A stretch of 64,000 nt of DNA. Source: Augochlora pura. Taxonomy: Eukaryota > Arthropoda > Insecta > Hymenoptera > Halictidae. Numbering within the stretch: the stretch's first letter is position 1; the number at the start of each line of letters is the position of its first letter. Below are positions 59,943-64,000 of the stretch, one piece after another. Below the pieces are notes generated by a model. That model saw nothing but the letters and a program-made list of their open reading frames with translations. It was not told the DNA's origin and did not search any database. The stretch is taken from assembly GCF_028453695.1 (NCBI RefSeq), contig NC_135775.1:2046001-2110000 (forward strand), written 5' to 3'. The translations under genes and the position numbers were made by a program.

Positions 59943-60121
59943 ATAAGGTGGGGGACGCTGCTGAACGCCACCCTAGGCGCTGCCACTGCCGATCTCTACA
60001 ATCACAGCCGCAACCGTGATCGATCATCGTACGGTCACGAGGACCAGCTGGTCTACGTCTACGTCACAGCGCCCCGTTACTTCCGCAGCCTCGGCAAACT
60101 GCTGAATCGCTTCTCGAGAAG
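59943..60121 (+). CDS. M13 metallopeptidase-like, exon 6 of 6 visible
   Basis: The acceptor CTGGGTTAG ends at 59942 and the donor GTAAGG starts at 60122. The exon is 179 bp, starting in phase 0 and ending with two bases of a split codon. The translation begins IRWGTLLNATLGAATADLYN. After a polar, probably loop, insert it reads DQLVYVYVTAPRYFRSLGKL, then LNRFSR. This is the clearest family match: M13 N-domains have a .W...l.n.l segment, then a variable piece, then (V/I).V..P.Y...l..ll. LNAT and YNHS are possible N-glycosylation sites. The next exon must start with one base finishing an AG. codon, and I find no credible candidate before 64000. The catalytic HExxH half is therefore outside this window. 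Confidence 0.88.
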
Positions 60122-62308
60122 GTAAGGCGCGCGACTTTACGACGAGGTAAATTGCCTACGCGGAGTCCATCAGAACCACCTTGCCACCGAATCCTAGACG
60201 GCTCGGTCAAAGGCGTGGTACGGGGGAGGAGGGGGATGGTGGTGAAGGGAGGGTGGTGAAGTAAGGAGGGCTCGCTTCCTTCCTTTGCCCTTTGAGAAAC
60301 GCGAGGACCTTCGCTGATGGGTTTCGAAACGGGCCGCCGTTACCGAACCGCCGAGACCGTATCGCTTGAAAGCCTCCGGATCGATTACCCTCCGTCACGG
60401 TTATGACACTATTAACACTCTGTGCCCGGCTACTCCAGCAACCACCGTCGAGCAGCCTCCACCTTCCTCCTTCTGGCTCTCGAGGGCTCTCGGCCTCATC
60501 AGCGCTAGAAAACGACGGCTTCTGGCTGCGGTACACCCCTCGCGGGTGTTTCGCTGATTGATTTACGTTCTCTCTTTGTTTCGAGTGGCTGCTGCCGAGC
60601 GACTCGTTTATATAACGTTAATATAAAGTAAAATTACTTAATAAACCACCATATTATTATCATCAACAATTAAAAATAATTAAAACAAGCGAAAAGAAAT
60701 TTTAGATTTATTTTATTTTCTAAATTATCTACTAGAAAACAAGATATAAACAATCTATCTCCCGTTTGAAAAATCTATTTTTTCCGAACCCTTGTTACAC
60801 AATGCTTCCGCCGCAAGTCGTAAAAACGATGTAAAAGGTGGATGTTCCGCTGGCATACGTTTCCATTTTAGCGAACAGTGAAAGGGTCCGAGTGGCTCGG
60901 AGCTCTCGCCGGAGTGAAACTTTATTACGGCACTGTTCCAAGGTGATATTAGGGTGGGGAGGTGAAACGTCGAGCAATAAAGTATTGTTAGGGAAGTGTT
61001 CCGGATCGAGGGCGGTTTTTGGCTGCGAAACGGCGCGGCATAAATTTTCGAAAGAGCGTTCGATCTTTCGCGGTTCTCTCTCTTCCGCGATAAGAACGAA
61101 TGTAAGTCGCGGGGATGCCGAAAATAATTCACGTGGCAGCGGGGTTATCCCGCCGTCGCGTATCTTCCGACGGATTTCGATTCTTCTTCGCCTCTTCCGC
61201 GACATTAAGCCCGGATCCGTGGGATATTAGGGCCCCTGACCCCCGCGTTCCCAGCGTTAATCGAACGCTATCGCGGCGGCGGCCCGCGTTTAACAGCCGA
61301 CTACACAAACGCGCGATGTACCGGGTGGTCCCCGGGAAATTTGACGAATCGAAGAAAAATTTATTATAAAATTGTATATTAAAATATCCGAAACGGGAAG
61401 GTATTATTTATTTATTAATATTGAGATTACCAAGGCTTGAGATCGATTAAAAAGGGTGGCTTTGTTAAAATTATAAAATTGGGTTTGCTTTAGCATTGCA
61501 AAATTGTTATAATATTTTTTTTTATAATGTTTGAGTCGGGAGATATATTCGACGATTTTTTTTATAATTATTATATGGTAAATAGTAGTGTATAATAATT
61601 ATTAAATCAAAAAGGTAAAATGGACACTTGATCTGCTCAGTGTAAAATAATTTAAAGCTCTAAATAAAATCTAAATTTTAAAATTTTTAAAAAACTAATT
61701 TGATAAACTCAAAAAACAATAGATCAATTAAAATCGCTACCGCTACGAAGAATAAACAATTAAAATTTCAGAAGACAATATCTCCAAAATCTGATACTTA
61801 TTTAACTAACAATTACAAGAATAATACTCCAGTAATGTCCATTAACATTATCGACTAACTTCTCGACCAAAGTTAACGCCACGATTGTATACGATCTATT
61901 TGTCCGCATCGCGCTCGTCGGACCGGCAATCTACAGGCAATTCGAAGCTCGATCGCCGCATCGAGGGTTCATAAAAGAATCTATAATCAGCGTAACGCCG
62001 TTGCCCGTATTTTTCAGCGTTCCGTCCGTTCTCTCTCCCGCGCTCGTTACCAGCCCGCGCGCCCGGATAGTATGCGCGCCGGGCCATTTTTCGCCTCGCC
62101 GCCGTTAAACAGAATTATCATTACTGTCATTGTTGCAACAGCGTGCCGTTTTACCGTTCGAACGACCGTCGCCAGTATTAAAACTAACGACCGCCCCTAA
62201 CCGTCGTTGTATCGACGATTTTTACGACCCGGGAAACCAGCCACCGCTGCGACATTTTTTCGAGATTCATGCTCGTACCAGTCCGGAATTTTACGAGCTG
62301 GTGTATTG

Positions 62309-62571
62309 TACAGGGTGTGCCAAAAGTTACTCGCAGGGGGGAAGAATGTGTTCTTTGGGTCATTTGAAGAAACTTTTTCCTTTGCGAGAATTCGATCCGC
62401 GGCTTCGTTTGGGTGTTATTAGAGAAAAACGGTGACCAATGAGAGGCGGGCATGGATGACGCGATAGAGCTGGGTCTCTCATTGGTCAGTGTTTTTTGTT
62501 AATAACTCGGAAACGAGGGGGCGTAGAAAAATTTTGTAAAGGAAAAAGTTTCGTCAAATGAAGGCTACTTC
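62309..62571. mobile_element. CAGGGTGTGC-family short element with central hairpin
   Basis: It starts TACAGGGTGTGCCAAAAGTT. The inverted arms are 62414-62444 (GTTATTAGAGAAAAACGGTG, then ACCAATGAGA) and 62475-62508 (TCTCTCATTGGTCAGTG...TTAATAAC). They are flanked by inverted TTTTTCCTTTG / AAAGGAAAAAG blocks. The right CACCCTG end is not found. It has the same design as 37575-37872. Confidence 0.6.
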
Positions 62572-63098
62572 TTTATTTTCTACTCCTTTTTCCAAAATTA
62601 TAAATAAACTAATAATAAATTAATTAATATATAATCATATATTATATCTAAAATCACGTCAAACGATAGCTCCGTCTTTCTTCTTCACTACATTTTCCTA
62701 AATTACAATAAACAAATTAATAATAAATTAATTATAATATAACATCGTCAGTCTTGGCGGTCAAGCAATGTTTCTGGTCCGCGAGAATCGCCGCCGGATC
62801 GGCGCCGGATTTACGACGAAATCCGGACAATACGTTGGCCCGTTTCCCCCGCGATCCGATTTCCAGGCGGAGATCCGTGCTCATTCGTCGGCCGCTGAAA
62901 TATTCATTCGGCGCGGGGTCTGCCGGATTCCAGGCCGCGTTCCCCGCTCGCGAATCTTTCACGAGCACGGAGCCGTGATATTTTTACGGCGACAAGGAGC
63001 GCCCGCTATTCCGGCGCCGCGGCCCGATGAATCTTTTAATCGGCCCGACGATTCGCTGGTTTTATCGCGGCGCCGAGTTTATCGGGTATATGTTGCTT

Positions 63099-63099
<1 letters not shown>

Positions 63100-63153
<54 letters not shown>

Positions 63154-63279
63154 ACAGATAGAGAGAGAGAGAGAAATGAGAGAGGGAGAGAGAGAGAGAA
63201 AGAGAGAAATGAGAGAGGGAGAGAGAGAGAGAGAGAGGGTGAAAGAGAAAAATGAGAGCGGGAGAGATTACGAGAGAGC

Positions 63280-63313
<34 letters not shown>

Positions 63314-63355
63314 TGAGAAAGAGAAAGAGAGAAAAAAGAGAGAAAAAGAGTCGAA
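63100..63355. repeat. GA-rich tract with (GA)n microsatellites
   Basis: About 25 GA units at 63100-63150, then GA runs with ATGAGAGAGGGAGAG and AAAATGAGA sub-repeats. The minus-strand open frame of 114 codons here is low-complexity. Confidence 0.9.
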
Positions 63356-64000
63356 TTGTTGTAATTGCTCGGCTCCCCAACGGTCTTTTTATACCTAAAA
63401 TAGTAGGCGGTTTTTCAGGGAGAACGCATAAAAATTCGCGGCGTAATTATGGTAGCGCGCTATGGTGCACGGAGCCGGGGTCCGCGTTGGCTCTCGCAGA
63501 TGCACGGCGCGGTTCAATTTTAATGCGGCTCTATTACATTATTTATGAAGCGGATCGTAGATCACAGCCCTTCCGCAATATTCTGCTGGGACGAGCACCG
63601 TTGCCCATTAAAACGCACTAACCTGGATTATTCGGCTATGTTAACCTATTAACCCCGAGGAACAGCGATTTAAATCGTCCTTCGCGTTCGCCGCGCGCGC
63701 GACCGCGATTGCTTTTCTTGCATCTCTCTTTTTACGGCTCCGGATACCGTTTCGACTCGAGCACGCTAATTTAGCGAACGGAGTGGATTATTATTGACCC
63801 TTTGCGGTCGGGGTTAATTTAATTAGTGTAGATGTCATTATTAATGTATCGTCTATATTGTAGTTACGGTGAGGATTGTGTTGTTTTTACAATATTATAT
63901 TTATATTATTTACGATTTTATTATTATTATTTATTATGATTTATGATTATTTAAATTGTACTTGTATTATGTATTAATATCATTAATAATAATATTTTGC

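Larger units (their letters stand above)
60122..64000 (+). other. Start of the next M13 gene intron (at least 3.9 kb)
   Basis: After the donor GTAAGG the sequence is GC-rich at 60130-60590, AT-rich at 60600-60780, GC-rich at 60800-61350, AT-rich at 61360-61900 and GC-rich at 61900-62300. Then come a CAGGGTGTGC element, AT-rich 62570-62750, GC-rich 62750-63090, a GA tract, GC-rich 63360-63800 and an AT-rich end. I looked for the conserved VNAFY, HExxH and NExxAD segments of M13 enzymes and saw none on either strand. Confidence 0.65.

Noticed and set aside
60366..60557. Candidate next M13 exon (reading TLCPATPATTVEQPPP...)
   Set aside because: It does not resemble the M13 segment expected after exon 6. 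The required one-base start phase with a good acceptor is not met.

Overview
The window looks like nuclear DNA of an insect, most likely a hymenopteran (bee, ant or wasp). It alternates sharply between AT-rich and CpG-rich, GC-rich stretches. It is crowded with CT/GA microsatellites and minisatellites, and it holds two 100-N assembly gaps, spliceosomal exons with GT/AG borders and a nuclear copy of mitochondrial DNA. Nothing in it looks prokaryotic: there are no operons, no ribosome-binding sites, and nearly all long open frames fall in repeats or GC-rich intron sequence. The order-level assignment is an inference from composition.

The one gene I can support lies on the + strand and runs through most of the window. 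It has six coding exons at 5872-5979, 28315-28529, 43676-43768, 58091-58222, 59103-59201 and 59943-60121. Their splice phases fit together without a break and give about 275 residues. The translated segment matches the middle of the N-terminal domain of M13 metallopeptidases (the neprilysin / endothelin-converting-enzyme family), in a divergent form. The exons for the membrane anchor and start of the ectodomain must lie upstream of position 1. The zinc-binding catalytic half must lie beyond 64000. Only about 826 bp of 64 kb is coding. The first three complete introns are about 22.3, 15.1 and 14.3 kb; the next two are under 0.9 kb.

The rest is intron, and its content is the repeat landscape. 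(1) A repeat family with a conserved AAATTAAAGGGG core occurs as a single copy (2539-2955), as a fold-back pair (6700-7385) and as a head-to-tail array with a 374-375 bp period (19826-20750). (2) Short transposon-like elements begin with CAGGGTGTCC (about 817, 22421, 37575, 59321-59884, 62309). (3) Fourteen ends of the form TTAACCCTT / AAGGGTTAA occur, two pairs of which bound elements of 239 and 337 bp; TTAA sites with CCC ends suggest piggyBac-like non-autonomous elements. (4) Many minisatellites occur, with a recurring 10-bp (or 30-bp) period. (5) A mitochondrial nad1 fragment lies at about 30866-31036.

The most thought-provoking arrangement is that arrays of complementary sequence sit in opposite orientation on either side of exon 28315-28529 (10-bp arrays at 26.3 and 32.4 kb; CT at 28.1 kb against GA at 32.05 and 33.6 kb). 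A second pair (arrays of a 28-30 bp unit at 23.6-24.4 and 44.6-45.3 kb) sits on either side of exons 28315-28529 and 43676-43768. In the pre-mRNA these could pair. I found no convincing second gene, tRNA, rRNA, CRISPR array or autonomous transposon.
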